Below, one piece after another: positions 39,196 through 49,798 of a stretch of DNA of 64,000 nt. The notes under the pieces are model-generated. The model did not search any database. It saw only the letters and a program-made list of their open reading frames with translations, and was not told where the DNA came from. Made by a program: the position numbers and the translations under genes. Numbering within the stretch: the stretch's first letter is position 1; each line of letters begins with the position of its first letter. The DNA comes from Anthracocystis setariae (Eukaryota > Basidiomycota > Ustilaginomycetes > Ustilaginales > Ustilaginaceae), in contig CAKMXJ010000019.1 in assembly GCA_928724745.1 (NCBI GenBank), positions 372,001-436,000 on the forward strand, read 5' to 3'.

Positions 39196-40800
39196 GACGC
39201 GCCAAACAGGAAGGTCGAGTCAGCGCACGCCCGCTGATCGACGACGATGATCGACTAGCTCTGCAAGGGGGAAGAACTTGTGGCCGAAGGGTGTAAGCCG
39301 GACGGCTCGACGCGACTTGGAATGGGTTTCGATGCACCGGTCGTGAGGCCCAGAAGAGGCGAGAGAGGTGGTGGTCTTGAAGATGAATCCAGTGTGGATG
39401 CAAAATGTCAAGAACGTTCCGATGGATGTTTCGTTACTCGGAGAGATGGAGGGCAAATCGAAACCGACGCGCACGGACGGCGTTGCCGATGGCCGGATGA
39501 CGGAGAGAAGATTGGCGAATCGCGGCCGAAGAGGCGCTGAGCGAAAGGAGCACGCGAGACTAAGTGGCAGATCAAAGGAGGATCGATGTCATCAGCGGGA
39601 TCGAATGGAGCTTCGCCGCGAGTTGAGTTGGGAATCGAAACGCGAAGGCGGGTATTTCAGAAAGACACTCTAGAAGGAAGATGGTTGCGACGGTTCGAAA
39701 TGTTGTGTGCAAAGAGATGATGACGGATGCAGGCCGAGACGAAAGAGACAACCCAAAGGATGAACGGAACAAGAAGGTGAAGGTGAAGGAAGGTGGTCGA
39801 AATAAAAAAAAAGAAAAAAGGAATATGATGGGGGAGGATGAAGGTTGAGGATGAGGATGAGGATGGTGACGAGCAACGAATACCGGATGTCTCCCCAAAA
39901 CTGCAACCGCCAAACGACGCGGTGTCGGGGCAAGAGAGGGCAGCAGAGAGAGAGAGAGAGATAGAGGGGAGCTGAGGTGAAATTGCTGTTGGATTTCTCA
40001 GAAGCAGCAGGCGACGAGTCAGTCTCGAGGGCATCCACAGCACCAGACGCGAAGCCGCCATTTTTCCCTCGATCCATCCATCGTCCATTTTCAATTCTGC
40101 AGCTCAGCAGGCAGCATTCCCAAGAGAAGTACAGAGTAACAGCACGAGCTGAGCTCCGAGTTATTTTATAAGTTGAGTTGAGTTGAACTGAGCTGGCTGC
40201 TGCCTTGTTTCATTCGCAAGATTCAAGATTCATTACAGCAGCAGAGCAGTACATTTCCCAAAGTCGAATATTCACGAGAAATTACCATCATCATGAATTT
40301 CTCTGCATTATTTTCGTTCAGCGTTCAGAGTAAGACTTGGCTGCTCTGACTAAATCCGGCCTACAACCGCACAAAGACACAACAGAGAGCTGCGCCTTCG
40401 CAAAGCCAGAATCCTCCCACTACTACTACTACTCTGAAGAAATGAGCCTTCAGCTCCATTTCTCAACACTGCAGCACACAGTCGCGACGCGAATAATGTA
40501 CTGGTAGTCAACTTATAATATGACAGCTGACCATCAATGGTGACCGCTTGCTTCTCTTGAACCCTTTCTCTTGTACACTTTGACTCTTCTTGCTTGGTAC
40601 CCGATCCAACAAAACCTCACCATCTTGCACATGTAGCTCACAACATCCACATCTGACTTGCTGCTGTGCGGGATTTGAAGTGGGCTGCCAACGTGATGGA
40701 TGGACACTGAAACATGATGCAAGCACGACACATGGTCGATCTAATGCTACAATTTGACGACGAGCAAGCGAGTGTGATGTATTGAGACAAATTTGGTCCA
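39196..40800. other. Spacer between SNF5 start and ATG9 stop
   Basis: This 1.6 kb includes the long SNF5 upstream region, a GA run (39944-39962), and GAGTTGAGTTGAGTTGAACTGAGCTG repeats near 40173. No gene is supported. Confidence 0.45.
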
Positions 40801-43173
40801 CTACCACGTACGTCCCGCGGCTGCGCCTCTTCCAAGGTAGATGTGATCGATCAGATCCTTCACTTTGGCTCCTCCCGTTGCGCTCGTCGTTCCACTCTCC
40901 GACCTGCCCGACCCATTTCCATACTTCGTCTGGGAAGATCCGTTCCCATCTCTGTGTGCATCGCCCAGATGTGCTGAGTTCACGCTGGCTTGAGCAGGAT
41001 CCCAATCTGGATGGTTTGCCTTGAAGCCCAAAATGCTCTGCTCCATCTTGCCCTCGCGCATCCCGTTCTGCAGCGTCCGTCCTTTGCCGCCCCTCTTCGC
41101 TCCTTGATGGATGCCTCTAGCTGCTGCACCGCCCATCGTACTGGCTGTCGGCTGCCTGGCGAAATCGAACACCGCGAACGAGCACACATGCCCAAGCCCG
41201 TCCACGTGGATCGTGTACTTGCGGAAGAAGTCGATCAGATCTGGCGCACATCCCGGCAGAGACAACCACAGCACGAACGGCGTCGTCACCACGCTCAGCA
41301 GCTCCTGGAAGAAGATGTAGATCTTGAGTGTATACAGCTGTCCGAATGCTTGGTGTACCTCGGCTGAGTGGAAGCGACCCTTCCAATCCGGGGGTAGGTA
41401 GTGGGTGTGTTGGATCACCTCGCGCAGCATTGCCTCGGGTTCGAACACCAGATGCTCGTCCGGAATCATGCCTCTCGACACGGCCAGAATCACTCCAAAC
41501 ACTCCGATGTAGAACAGCACGTTGCGCTGCGGCGTAATGTCAAAGTGCAAGAAAAGGTCCGGATCGATCACCGATGCCAGAATCAGCACGGCAGTAAACG
41601 AGCCTGCCACAAAGGCGACGAACCGCGCCACGATGGCCGTCGTCTCCTTTGGGAATTGGTCGTTGTACTTTTGCGCAGGCACATACGACATGTGACATCG
41701 CCTGCGGAAGAGGTGCGGTAACTCGTTGAACTCGCGAAACTTCCATCTCGCGTACTGCGTGTACTGGCGCGATCCGAGATTGGATGGGTCCTTGTGGTAC
41801 TCCTCAAAGTAGCGGAAAAACGAGTAGATCAACAGGTACAGTACGATGAAAGGCGCAAAGATGGCGTTGACCACGGCCATGAAGAGGAAGCGTCGTCGAA
41901 GCCCCTCGATCAGATCCGTTCGGTAGCGTTCCGAAAGAAACTGATGGCGCACCTGTCCATTTGAATCGAACAGGAAACCGAGCAGGCAAAAGTTGAGGTT
42001 CCACTCTAGACTTCGGGTCAACGCTGGACTGCGATTTCGGAGCCCCGGTACCGACAGATCGAGGATGTTTTCGTTGAACAGCGCGATCAGGTAGTTCTCC
42101 TGGCGCATGATGCGGTTGGCGACATCGTGTGCGTCTAGGCCATGTTGCTGCGAGGATCGCGGGCCAGAAGACATACGGTCGCCGAGCTCGATCTCATCCG
42201 CCGAGCTGAGCGAAGTGTTGGGATGCTGTTCGCGAAGAGCCGAGATGCGGTTCACCACCTCATGCCAAGGTATGGATTGCACATCAGCATCAGGAATCTC
42301 AAGGAGATGTTCGTAAAAGCGACGCATGGCCGCTAGTCTGGACAAGCCCAGACCGAATTGTACCACCTGCCATCCGAAGACGCCCACCAGCACAAGCACC
42401 AACACTGTGGTTGGCGCCGAGAAGCCAGCAACGCAATGGCCCACAATCACGTCGCCAAGCTGACCGTCGTGACGGATGGAAGAGTAGTCGACGCATCCAA
42501 ACAGAAACGTGGAGAACGAAATGACGAAAGCTACGGTGAGCAAGTTGAGCGAACGCGAGAGCGCTATGCAGACGGCACCGCGGCCGACGTAGTAGCTGTA
42601 GACTTCTTGAAGGAAAGCATCCAGGTTGTCCACATTCGCCCACATCCAAAGTGCCTTCTGCTTGGCGTTAAGACCTCCGACAGCTGAGGCACGGGATCGC
42701 GGGTTGGACACGTCCGTACGTCGCCTGCGCGAGCTTCGAGTAGCACTGGTGCTGCGTGATTCATCTGTTGGCCGAAGCGAAGCTCTCGATTGGCGAGCAT
42801 CAGCAACTATGAGACCAATCTCTTCGTCGGAAAGAAGGTCCTCTGGGTTTTGATCATCATCATCTTCTTCTTCGTCATCATACTGGACGCGGCTGGCTCC
42901 ATTCGTGCGATAAGGCGAGGTCTCATCTCCTTCACCAGCAACAAGTTGCCGGCTACCGGATCCCTGCCGTAGGGATGCTGCGCTGGCCTGAAGGCTCTCC
43001 TGATATGACTCTTCTCGAATGTCGTGCTGGCGAGGATGGTTTGAGCTTGTGCATATACTTGTGGAAGGATGAACGATACGAGACTGCTCAAAGATGGACG
43101 ATTTGAGGCTACTGGTTGGCGGTGGTAGTGGCTCCGGACGATCCGGATCTGCAAAGGGTGAGTTCACATCCAT
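40801..43173 (-). CDS. ATG9: Autophagy lipid scramblase ATG9
   Basis: The 790-residue protein starts at the ATG 43173. An acidic, disordered head (DDEEEDDDDQNPEDLLSDEE) precedes the conserved ATG9 core, which starts near 175 (ALWMWANVDNLDAFLQEVYSYY) with membrane segments such as LLTVAFVISFSTFLFGCVDY. Further family elements are RILRQENYLIALFN-like sequence (RIMRQENYLIALFNENILDL), the RRR-rich FREFNELPHLFRRRC and HTHYLPPDWKGRFHS. ATG9 is the multi-pass scramblase of Golgi-derived vesicles that seeds autophagosomes. The C-terminal tail is Gly/Ser-rich. Length is near the yeast protein (about 1000) minus part of its tails. One exon, intact. Confidence 0.95.
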   Translation of the reverse strand: MDVNSPFADPDRPEPLPPPTSSLKSSIFEQSRIVHPSTSICTSSNHPRQHDIREESYQESLQASAASLRQGSGSRQLVAGEGDETSPYRTNGASRVQYDDEEEDDDDQNPEDLLSDEEIGLIVADARQSRASLRPTDESRSTSATRSSRRRRTDVSNPRSRASAVGGLNAKQKALWMWANVDNLDAFLQEVYSYYVGRGAVCIALSRSLNLLTVAFVISFSTFLFGCVDYSSIRHDGQLGDVIVGHCVAGFSAPTTVLVLVLVGVFGWQVVQFGLGLSRLAAMRRFYEHLLEIPDADVQSIPWHEVVNRISALREQHPNTSLSSADEIELGDRMSSGPRSSQQHGLDAHDVANRIMRQENYLIALFNENILDLSVPGLRNRSPALTRSLEWNLNFCLLGFLFDSNGQVRHQFLSERYRTDLIEGLRRRFLFMAVVNAIFAPFIVLYLLIYSFFRYFEEYHKDPSNLGSRQYTQYARWKFREFNELPHLFRRRCHMSYVPAQKYNDQFPKETTAIVARFVAFVAGSFTAVLILASVIDPDLFLHFDITPQRNVLFYIGVFGVILAVSRGMIPDEHLVFEPEAMLREVIQHTHYLPPDWKGRFHSAEVHQAFGQLYTLKIYIFFQELLSVVTTPFVLWLSLPGCAPDLIDFFRKYTIHVDGLGHVCSFAVFDFARQPTASTMGGAAARGIHQGAKRGGKGRTLQNGMREGKMEQSILGFKANHPDWDPAQASVNSAHLGDAHRDGNGSSQTKYGNGSGRSESGTTSATGGAKVKDLIDHIYLGRGAAAGRTW

Positions 43174-44372
43174 GTTTGGCGTTGCACAAAAGTAGCAACC
43201 TCAGGTAGTGGTTGTGGTAGCTAGGGATGACGGTGGAAGTATGGAAGTATGGAAGTATGGAAGTATGGAAGTATGGAAGTATGGAAGTATGGAAGTATGG
43301 AAGTATGGAAGTAGCAACTCTTGCTGGCCGGATGGATTGGACCCTGAGATCAAGCAATAATAATGCGGGACCGTTGGTTTGTTCGGCTTGATGACTTTGC
43401 CAGGGTCTTGTCCGCTGACATGAAACAATAGTGTAGCGCTCAGAGCCAACCTGGCGTGAACAAACCGAGGCCATCTGCATATGCACCTCGCTGCACACTT
43501 TTCCGCTGCTCAGCCCTATTCTCGAGCGCATGGCCAACCTCCACCTTTGAAAGTCGCCCAGCACACAAATAAAAAGTGGTTTTCGATTTGTCTTGAGTGT
43601 CTTCTCTGAGAATCTCACATTGTTAAGATCGAGAACAGGAGCTTCACCACGTGATGTCGACCTTTCCCTTATGCCTGCTCGCCAAAATTCTCTCTTTTCT
43701 TTCTCTCTCTCTCTCTTTTCTGTCTGCGCTGCGGCCAGCCGAAAAAGAAACAAATTCTTGCAGTGCAGAAATCAAGAGGAGAGTAAAGTAGCACCGAAAA
43801 TCCCAACAGCCTCCTTTCTTCTTCTCCTTGTGCAGCAAACTTCTGACCGCCTAGTGTTGCTCCCTCGGCCTGAAGTGACCAAAACTCTTACACGGAGTTT
43901 TGGTTGCTTCAAAGCTCTTCCATGGCCATGAGGTGAGCGTCAATGGTGGTCTAGATCAACTCGCGACTCCAGGGGGCTCGATTATCTTTCGTTTGCTGAG
44001 TCCTCGCACCGTTTGTTCAGCTGATTCGGTCGTCTCTCGCAGGGGGCGGTCGAGGGTTGGATAGGTCCGCGATCCAACATCTTAGCACCCATACTTCCTC
44101 TTGCTCCCCTGCTAGGACGAGTGAGGAAGTGGGTCGGTGGTTGGCACATTCCCTTCTTCTTTTTCTCCCCCCTCCGACATCCTTTGTTCGGCCTCATCAA
44201 CGTCGTTTGTTCTCAAACTCTTTCAGCACATGCAATATCAGCACAAGCGTTCAACGATACGATGATTGTCCTCCAAGACCAGAGTGCATCATCCGATCTC
44301 CGGGTATTGACTTCGACACATCATGACAAAAGGTAGAAGACCGCGACCAAAAAAGTATGCAGTGGTTGTAAA
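43174..44372. other. Spacer upstream of ATG9
   Basis: About 1.2 kb holding the ATG9 promoter with the octamer array and the 3' flank of the oxygenase gene. No gene is supported; frames here are broken or low-complexity. Confidence 0.45.
43233..43312. repeat. Octamer minisatellite, 10 copies of ATGGAAGT
   Basis: Nine perfect copies (43241-43312) follow one copy with a single change. The block sits 60-140 bp upstream of the ATG9 start codon, so it lies in the promoter or 5' leader. Confidence 0.95.
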
Positions 44373-45722
44373 TTAGGCATAGGTCTCGCTCAAGCGCTTT
44401 GCAAGGTAATCCTTGGTTACTGATAGAAAGGCCCATGATGGATCGAAACAGGAACGAGGTAGAGACAATATCAGCAAAGATTTCTGAAAAAGGAAAAAAA
44501 AAAGTGTATCGTCGTTCTTTCCGGACTACTCACAGATGCGGTCGTACTTGTGTCCATCCTTGGAATCAAAGTTGGGCAGCGTTTCGATGACCTGGTTCTC
44601 GTTCGGGTTGCAGAAGAAGGCAATCGAGTATCTTGCCGGCGCGTATTCGGCATCCGGCGATGTCGCTTGCGGAGCTTTCACCCTGTGGAGCGTGGATCGA
44701 AGCTGATCGTTCGACCACCTTGCCAGCAAATCACCCACGTTGACAACAATGGTCCCTGGAATCGGATCTGCTGCGTGGTACACGCCAGTGTGCGGATTCT
44801 TGGCCTCCAAGCCACCGACAGGGTCCTGGAAGAGCAGTGTAATGGAACCGTAGTCGCTGTGTTCGCCAGCCCTGGCCGAGCCTTCGACTTTGAGCTTGTC
44901 CACCTTGACACTGGGGTAGTGGAGCAATCGGAGTGTGTGCCATTCTTCATTGCACTTGTCGTCAAAGAAGCTGGAGTCGAGACCGAGACCAATGGCGATC
45001 GACGACATGACTTTTAAGTGCAACTCGTGCGCTGCTGTGCGGAACTCGAGCATGGTCTGTCTGAACTTGGGTACGTCGCCTTCAGTTGGCCACTCGTTCT
45101 TCCATACTGGATCGTATTCGTTGCCGATCTCGAGCGACTCCTTGTAGTCTGGCGTCTGTTGGCGAAGAGCAGCGATCTCCTCGGCAGAAGTCGCTTGGGT
45201 GACGCGCTCCCGTCCTTCAGCAACGTAGCCTCGATTGGCGCGCGGGTCTTTCCAGGCGAGGATATCCTTCTTGTCGATAGGAAGCTTGAAGAACTCGGCC
45301 GACTTGGCAAAGGTGGATTCGATCTGCTCTATGGGGATGCCATGGTTGCTGAGATAGGCGAATCCGGACGACTTGAAGGCTTGCGTCAGCTCGCGTGATG
45401 TCTTGGCCCGATCCGCGTCCGTTGCGTTAGGGTTGACAAAGGCGGAAAAGTCGATGACCGGAATGACAAAGTCTGGCGCATTGCGAAGTGTGGCCAGGGT
45501 TCGCTGCTGCTGCAGTGGGCAGCGAGAAGCCAACGTCGGAGTGCTGCTGCTAGCATAAGACTTACATCTCAATGCCGGCGTCGTGGCGCAAGTCGCGTAG
45601 GATGCCCATGTCGCATCCGAAGGGAAGACTTTTCTGGTCGCGGCGATTGCAGAGGAAGTCCTGCTCGGAGCCACCGAGCGCAACGGGGGCCTGAGAGTAC
45701 GGACCATGTTTGCTTTCGACAT
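44373..45722 (-). CDS. 2-oxoglutarate/Fe(II)-dependent dioxygenase, isopenicillin-N-synthase-like, two exons
   Basis: Exon 1 (45722-44534) and a 47 bp exon 2 (44419-44373) are separated by a 114 bp intron (GTGAGT...ATCAG), giving 411 residues. The spliced end, KYDRILTKDYLAKRLSETYA, is the normal C-terminus of this family. Without the intron the frame stops at once after KYDRICE. The catalytic core has the iron ligands HSD in GEHSDYGSITLLFQD and the distal His in STLHRVKAP, and the 2OG-binding Arg in RYSIAFF. The Ser/Thr/Arg-rich head of about 85 residues may be a mitochondrial signal. The substrate cannot be told. A second short intron near 45510-45565 was considered but not adopted. Divergent from the ALDH gene. 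Confidence 0.85.
44420..44533 (-). other. Oxygenase intron
   Basis: The minus strand has donor GTGAGT at 44533-44528 and acceptor CAG at 44422-44420; its removal joins ATCT to TAACC and restores a family-typical C-terminus. Confidence 0.88.
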
Positions 45723-46373
45723 CCTTGCGATGGAAGTGATGTTGTTCCGTCTGTCAGCAATCGGAAGCGCCGAAGGTGAGGTGATGGAGGGGGAAGATGC
45801 GAGCTTGGCCGCCCTCGAGAATTTAGAGATAGGACACTTCTAGCTTCCCTTCAGCACGTCCACACGGCTCAGTCACGCCTCTTTCCTATCAGAAGCGCGA
45901 ACTGCAAGGGAAAGTCCCAAAATGTCCTTCTCCTCGCAGCCTCTGTATCACTCTGTCAGCTGGAAGCTTGGACCAAAAGATGGCCGCCGACAAGACCACG
46001 CATTCGTTATCAGGCGGGATGCTGGCAGGCTACTTTTCAGCCAAAAGTCCACACACACACACACACACACACATCCACGCGACCCATCCAGGGTCCATAC
46101 ATATCATTTCTACCGGCGTCCTGGCAGTCTCGCTGCAACCCAATTTAGGCTTTGCGAGGGCATTCAGCCATTTTTTTTCAGCCATCCGAGCTTCCGAAGT
46201 GCGCACGGAGCCGTTCAACGCTTCCTCCTACTGTATCTCGGCCTGCTAATCTTCTTGGACCCTCTTTGTCTTTTGATTCTCAAACATTGACTGGAGCATC
46301 TGGCGCATAAGGGTTGTGGGATCTTTGCGACTGTCACTAGCACCGCTCAATCGGCTAAGTCTCGAGTACCACA
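45723..46373. promoter_or_regulatory. Bidirectional promoter region oxygenase / aldehyde dehydrogenase
   Basis: The 651 bp between the two head-to-head starts hold both promoters. A (CA)n run lies at 46050-46073. No binding site was recognised. Confidence 0.5.
46050..46073. repeat. (CA)n microsatellite
   Basis: A CA dinucleotide run of about 24 bp in the divergent promoter. Confidence 0.9.
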
Positions 46374-48176
46374 ATGGTGGCGGTTCCAAGTCTGATATCG
46401 AGGCGATTCGGTTTCTCCGCGAGATTCCAGCTGCCTGCGACAGGTGCGCGGTTCATCCGACCCTCCTCCTCCTCGTCTACGTTGGTGAAAGCATCGCTAC
46501 AGCATGGCTATCCCTGGATCGGTGGGCGCTTTGATCGAAATGCTACAGAGATCGACTCCCAAAAGGTGACAATAGCGGACCCATCGCGAAGCACCACCAT
46601 CGGCTCGATCACGCTACCCACTGACGCCCAAGTACACAAGGCACTCGATGAGGCTCATTCCATCTTTGCAGCCGGCCAAGGACCTTGGTCTTCGCCCGAA
46701 TCCGTCCACTTTCGATCGGAATGCCTCTACCGTCTCGCTCAGATCCTGCGCCAGCGTGCGCCTGAGCTCGCCATGCTGGAAAGCCAACAGACCGGACGAT
46801 GCATCCGCGAGTTCCGTGCTCAACTGAACAGATTGTACGAGTGGTTCGAGTACTACTCTGCGCTCATCCGGGTCGGCGAAGGCAGCACGCTTCCGCTCCG
46901 GGGACAGTTGATCGGGTACAAGGCAAGACGACCGCTCGGTGTGGTGCTACAGATCACACCGTTCAATCACCCGTTGCTTATCGCCGTCAAGAAACTTGCT
47001 GCAGCGTTGGCAGCAGGTAACAGCGTCATCGTCAAACCGAGCGAAGCTGCACCGCTGACGGTGCTAGAGCTGGGACCGATGATACAGCAAGCTGGCATTC
47101 CAGACGGAGTAGTCCAGATCCTTCCCGGGGCAGCCGAGACGGCCAAGTTGTTGGTCGGGTCGCACCATATCCGGAAGATCGACTTTACGGGTGGAACACG
47201 CGTCGGTACGCTTCTGTCCGAGCAAGCCGGCAAGAGGCTCATCCCCATCACGACGGAGCTGGGTGGCAAAGCTCCACTGTTCGTTATGGACGATATCCCT
47301 GTCGATTTGGCGGTGAACGGCGCATCGTTTGCTGCGTTCGTTGCCAGTGGTCAGACTTGCGTTTCGGCAACGAGGATCTTGGTACACGAGAAGATCTTTG
47401 CGCAGTTTGTCAAAAAGTTTACAGAAAGGGCAAACAAGATCGCAGCTCGGATGGGCAATCCGCAGAACTCGGAAACTCTGCTTGGTTGCCTCATCAGCTC
47501 GGCCCATGTCGACAAGGTGGAAACGATGGTTCATGGTGCGACGACAGGCTCGGCAGCTTCATGGAAGATCAACGCGGGTGGTCAGAGACCTTGCGGAGCT
47601 TCGTTCGATGGTCACGATCTGTCCAAAGGTGCCTTCTACCCTCCCACCATCCTGATACCCTCCAACCTAGACTCATCCTGCGCCGCTCTTTCTTCCAGTG
47701 CTGAGGCAGCGGTGCGAAGCAGTCCGATCTGGCAAGAAGAGGTGTTTGGACCCGTTGTCTGCGTTGTCCCCTTCCGTGATGACACACATGCCATCGAGCT
47801 CGCCAACGATAGTCGCTTCGGCTTGGGTGCCAGTGTTTGGACCGGCGACCACGCTCGATTCCACCGCATGGTACCTCGCATCAAAGCTGGTATCGTATGG
47901 CTCAACACGCATCACCGCAACGACCCGTCCAGTCCGTGGGGTGCGATTGCACCCACAGGGGAGTTCTCGGGGAGCGGTGCTGGTCTCGGTGCAAACCCAT
48001 CTGGCATCGGCAGGGAGAATGGAGTCGAGGCTTTGAACGCCTACAGCACCGTGCAGAGCATCACGCTCAACTATGCAGATCAGGAAACAATGAGGGCGAC
48101 GGAGGATTGGTTTGCGCCGGCAGACACATCGTTGAAAGAGACAAAGGCGTCACCGGCTACCGTCCGATATGGATGA
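46374..48176 (+). CDS. Aldehyde dehydrogenase superfamily protein, probably mitochondrial
   Basis: The 600-residue protein has a basic, Ser/Arg-rich head (MVAVPSLISRRFGFSARF) that looks like a presequence, which explains the length beyond the usual 500. The NAD-binding and catalytic parts are complete: ITPFNHP, KPSEAAPLT, FTGGTRVG, the general-base Glu295 in TTELGGKAP and the catalytic Cys329 in SGQTCVS, then EEVFGPVV near the end. It oxidises an aldehyde to the acid with NAD(P)+; the substrate is not evident. It is convergent with the amidohydrolase (78 bp between stops) and divergent from the oxygenase. Confidence 0.93.
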   Translation: MVAVPSLISRRFGFSARFQLPATGARFIRPSSSSSTLVKASLQHGYPWIGGRFDRNATEIDSQKVTIADPSRSTTIGSITLPTDAQVHKALDEAHSIFAAGQGPWSSPESVHFRSECLYRLAQILRQRAPELAMLESQQTGRCIREFRAQLNRLYEWFEYYSALIRVGEGSTLPLRGQLIGYKARRPLGVVLQITPFNHPLLIAVKKLAAALAAGNSVIVKPSEAAPLTVLELGPMIQQAGIPDGVVQILPGAAETAKLLVGSHHIRKIDFTGGTRVGTLLSEQAGKRLIPITTELGGKAPLFVMDDIPVDLAVNGASFAAFVASGQTCVSATRILVHEKIFAQFVKKFTERANKIAARMGNPQNSETLLGCLISSAHVDKVETMVHGATTGSAASWKINAGGQRPCGASFDGHDLSKGAFYPPTILIPSNLDSSCAALSSSAEAAVRSSPIWQEEVFGPVVCVVPFRDDTHAIELANDSRFGLGASVWTGDHARFHRMVPRIKAGIVWLNTHHRNDPSSPWGAIAPTGEFSGSGAGLGANPSGIGRENGVEALNAYSTVQSITLNYADQETMRATEDWFAPADTSLKETKASPATVRYG

Positions 48177-48254
48177 ACAACGAAAAACACAGATACCCAC
48201 TAGATGATTGGATGATCGGCATCGACTTGACAGACTTGCTTTTGTGTGCTGAGA

Positions 48255-49457
48255 CTACAAACCAAACAGCTTGATGGCGTTCTGACCGTATACGCCTGCC
48301 TTGGCCTCGGGGGACCATGAAGGCACATGCTTGATGGCATCGACGTTCTCGGTGACCGATCTCCACGTCTCGGTGTGATCATTGGTGATGACGGTTCCGT
48401 CGTCCCTGGTAGGAGGAAAGAAGGGATGGTCGGTACCAAACATCAATGGTGCTTCCGAGTTCAAATCGGTCTGTGCTTGGGGCGCGATTGCCGAGGTTGC
48501 ATACCTGTGTGAGCGACCGATGATTCTGGCCACCGCCTCGAGCTCCTCCGGACCATAAGCCACGGCGTCGTAGTAGAGCTTTCCGATGTAGTAGCGGGGA
48601 TCGTGTTTGAGTCGGTTGCAGACGTGGGGATCGTGAGCGACGCAGCTGGCAAGACGGGAGCTGAGGATGGGGAGTGCGCCTCCAGAGTGGGCTACGAGGA
48701 GCTTGAGGTTGGGATGACGGTCGAACACGCCAGCCAGGATGAGACGGGATGTGGCTGCGGCGGTCTCGAAGGGGAAGCCGAGGGCGAGGGGCAGAACATG
48801 ACCATTGTCCTGGGAACCCCAAAGACCTGAGGGCGAGGAAGCGTCTGCGCCAACACCATAATGAGGATGCAGAAAGAGGACAAGACCGAGCTCTGCAGCT
48901 TTCTGCCAAACGGACTCGAGGGCAGCATCGTCCAAACCTTTGCCCAAGCCACGCGAGCCAAGGATGGCACCGCACAAGCTGGGCGATTTGGCGATCGCTT
49001 CAAGGCTCGCTACAACGTCGTGGGGATCGACTCCGTCTGCAAGCGGCATGATACCGAAGGCCTTGATCCTCCGGTTCGGTTCGATAGAGGAAGCTGCTCG
49101 ATTGGAGGCAAAGAGCTTGGCTGCATCGGCGCAGTAGGTCTCGAGATCGGCATTGCACTCGCGAGCAGATTGGACGGCCTGTTGGGCTTGCATCCAGTCG
49201 AGCCAGGGATTGGCAAGAGAGACGATGCTGATGTCGATCGAGTGACGATCCATGAAGGAGACTTTGTTGCGCACATCCCAGTACTGAGGTCCAACTGTGC
49301 GGCCACCGGAGACCTCTTGTGGCAAGATGGCTAGCTTTTCGGATCCATCAGCGGATTGCGAGTGGATTCGCGGGTTGACGGTGCGAGCTCGCAGTAGCGA
49401 CACCAAGCGCTTGGTATAGATGTGCGTATGGCAATCGACCAAGATCCTGTTGCTCAT
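48255..49457 (-). CDS. Amidohydrolase-2 family protein, ACMSD-like decarboxylase
   Basis: From the ATG at 49457 the protein is 400 residues; an in-frame TTG upstream is not preferred. The N-terminal metal motif HTH (ILVDCHTHIY, His10 and His12) is followed by LFLHPHYGV, LLVAHSGGALP and the late LMFGTDHPFFPP, the order of metal ligands in the ACMSD/gamma-resorcylate decarboxylase family. Such enzymes decarboxylate 2-amino-3-carboxymuconate semialdehyde or aromatic acids with a Zn ion. The substrate here is unknown. Its neighbours, an aldehyde dehydrogenase and a dioxygenase, would fit a small catabolic set, but co-regulation is inferred only. Confidence 0.88.
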   Translation of the reverse strand: MSNRILVDCHTHIYTKRLVSLLRARTVNPRIHSQSADGSEKLAILPQEVSGGRTVGPQYWDVRNKVSFMDRHSIDISIVSLANPWLDWMQAQQAVQSARECNADLETYCADAAKLFASNRAASSIEPNRRIKAFGIMPLADGVDPHDVVASLEAIAKSPSLCGAILGSRGLGKGLDDAALESVWQKAAELGLVLFLHPHYGVGADASSPSGLWGSQDNGHVLPLALGFPFETAAATSRLILAGVFDRHPNLKLLVAHSGGALPILSSRLASCVAHDPHVCNRLKHDPRYYIGKLYYDAVAYGPEELEAVARIIGRSHRYATSAIAPQAQTDLNSEAPLMFGTDHPFFPPTRDDGTVITNDHTETWRSVTENVDAIKHVPSWSPEAKAGVYGQNAIKLFGL

Positions 49458-49689
49458 CTTTGCTATGATGACCGAAGCCGAGTAGTTGGACGTGGAAGGG
49501 TAGGCCAAGCATGCGGATCGGTCGTGTACACAACAGCCGGCTAACCTGTCACTCCACCATCAAGCTTCCAAAGCTTCTTCCGAGTAGCCGAAACCGCAGG
49601 GTCCGAAAGATAACGTTGCAGGAAGGTGTTGGAGCTCAGCAAACATAAATAAAGTATATGTAAACAATGCAGCGACCCTTTTCATCATA
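49458..49689. other. Spacer amidohydrolase start to tRNA
   Basis: This contains the amidohydrolase promoter on the minus strand and the 5' flank of the tRNA gene. Nothing else is recognised. Confidence 0.4.
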
Positions 49690-49793
49690 GGCAAGATGGC
49701 CGAGTGGTCTAAGGCGTAGCATTAAGGAAGATATCCTGAGCAACCAGGAAAACCTGCTATCTTCGGGCGTGGGTTCGAATCCCACTCTTGTCA
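49690..49793 (+). tRNA. tRNA-Leu (AAG), with intron
   Basis: The acceptor stem pairs GGCAAGA with TCTTGTC. The D arm TGGCCGAGTGGTCTAAGGCG is followed by the anticodon stem TAGCA/TGCTA. The loop reads TTAAGG, placing anticodon AAG after the conserved TT; it is followed by an intron of about 26 bp after position 37 (AAGATATCCTGAGC and onwards). The T arm is GTGGGTTCGAATCCCAC. A short variable arm fits class II Leu. Genomic CCA after the discriminator is a coincidence. Decodes CUU and, by inosine, CUC. Confidence 0.92.
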
Positions 49794-49798
49794 CCATA

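Noticed and set aside
45510..45565. Second short intron (GTAAGT...CTGCAG) in the N-terminal part of the dioxygenase
   Set aside because: It would be about 56 bp, shorter than the other introns, and its length would shift the frame, while the unspliced frame gives a complete protein.
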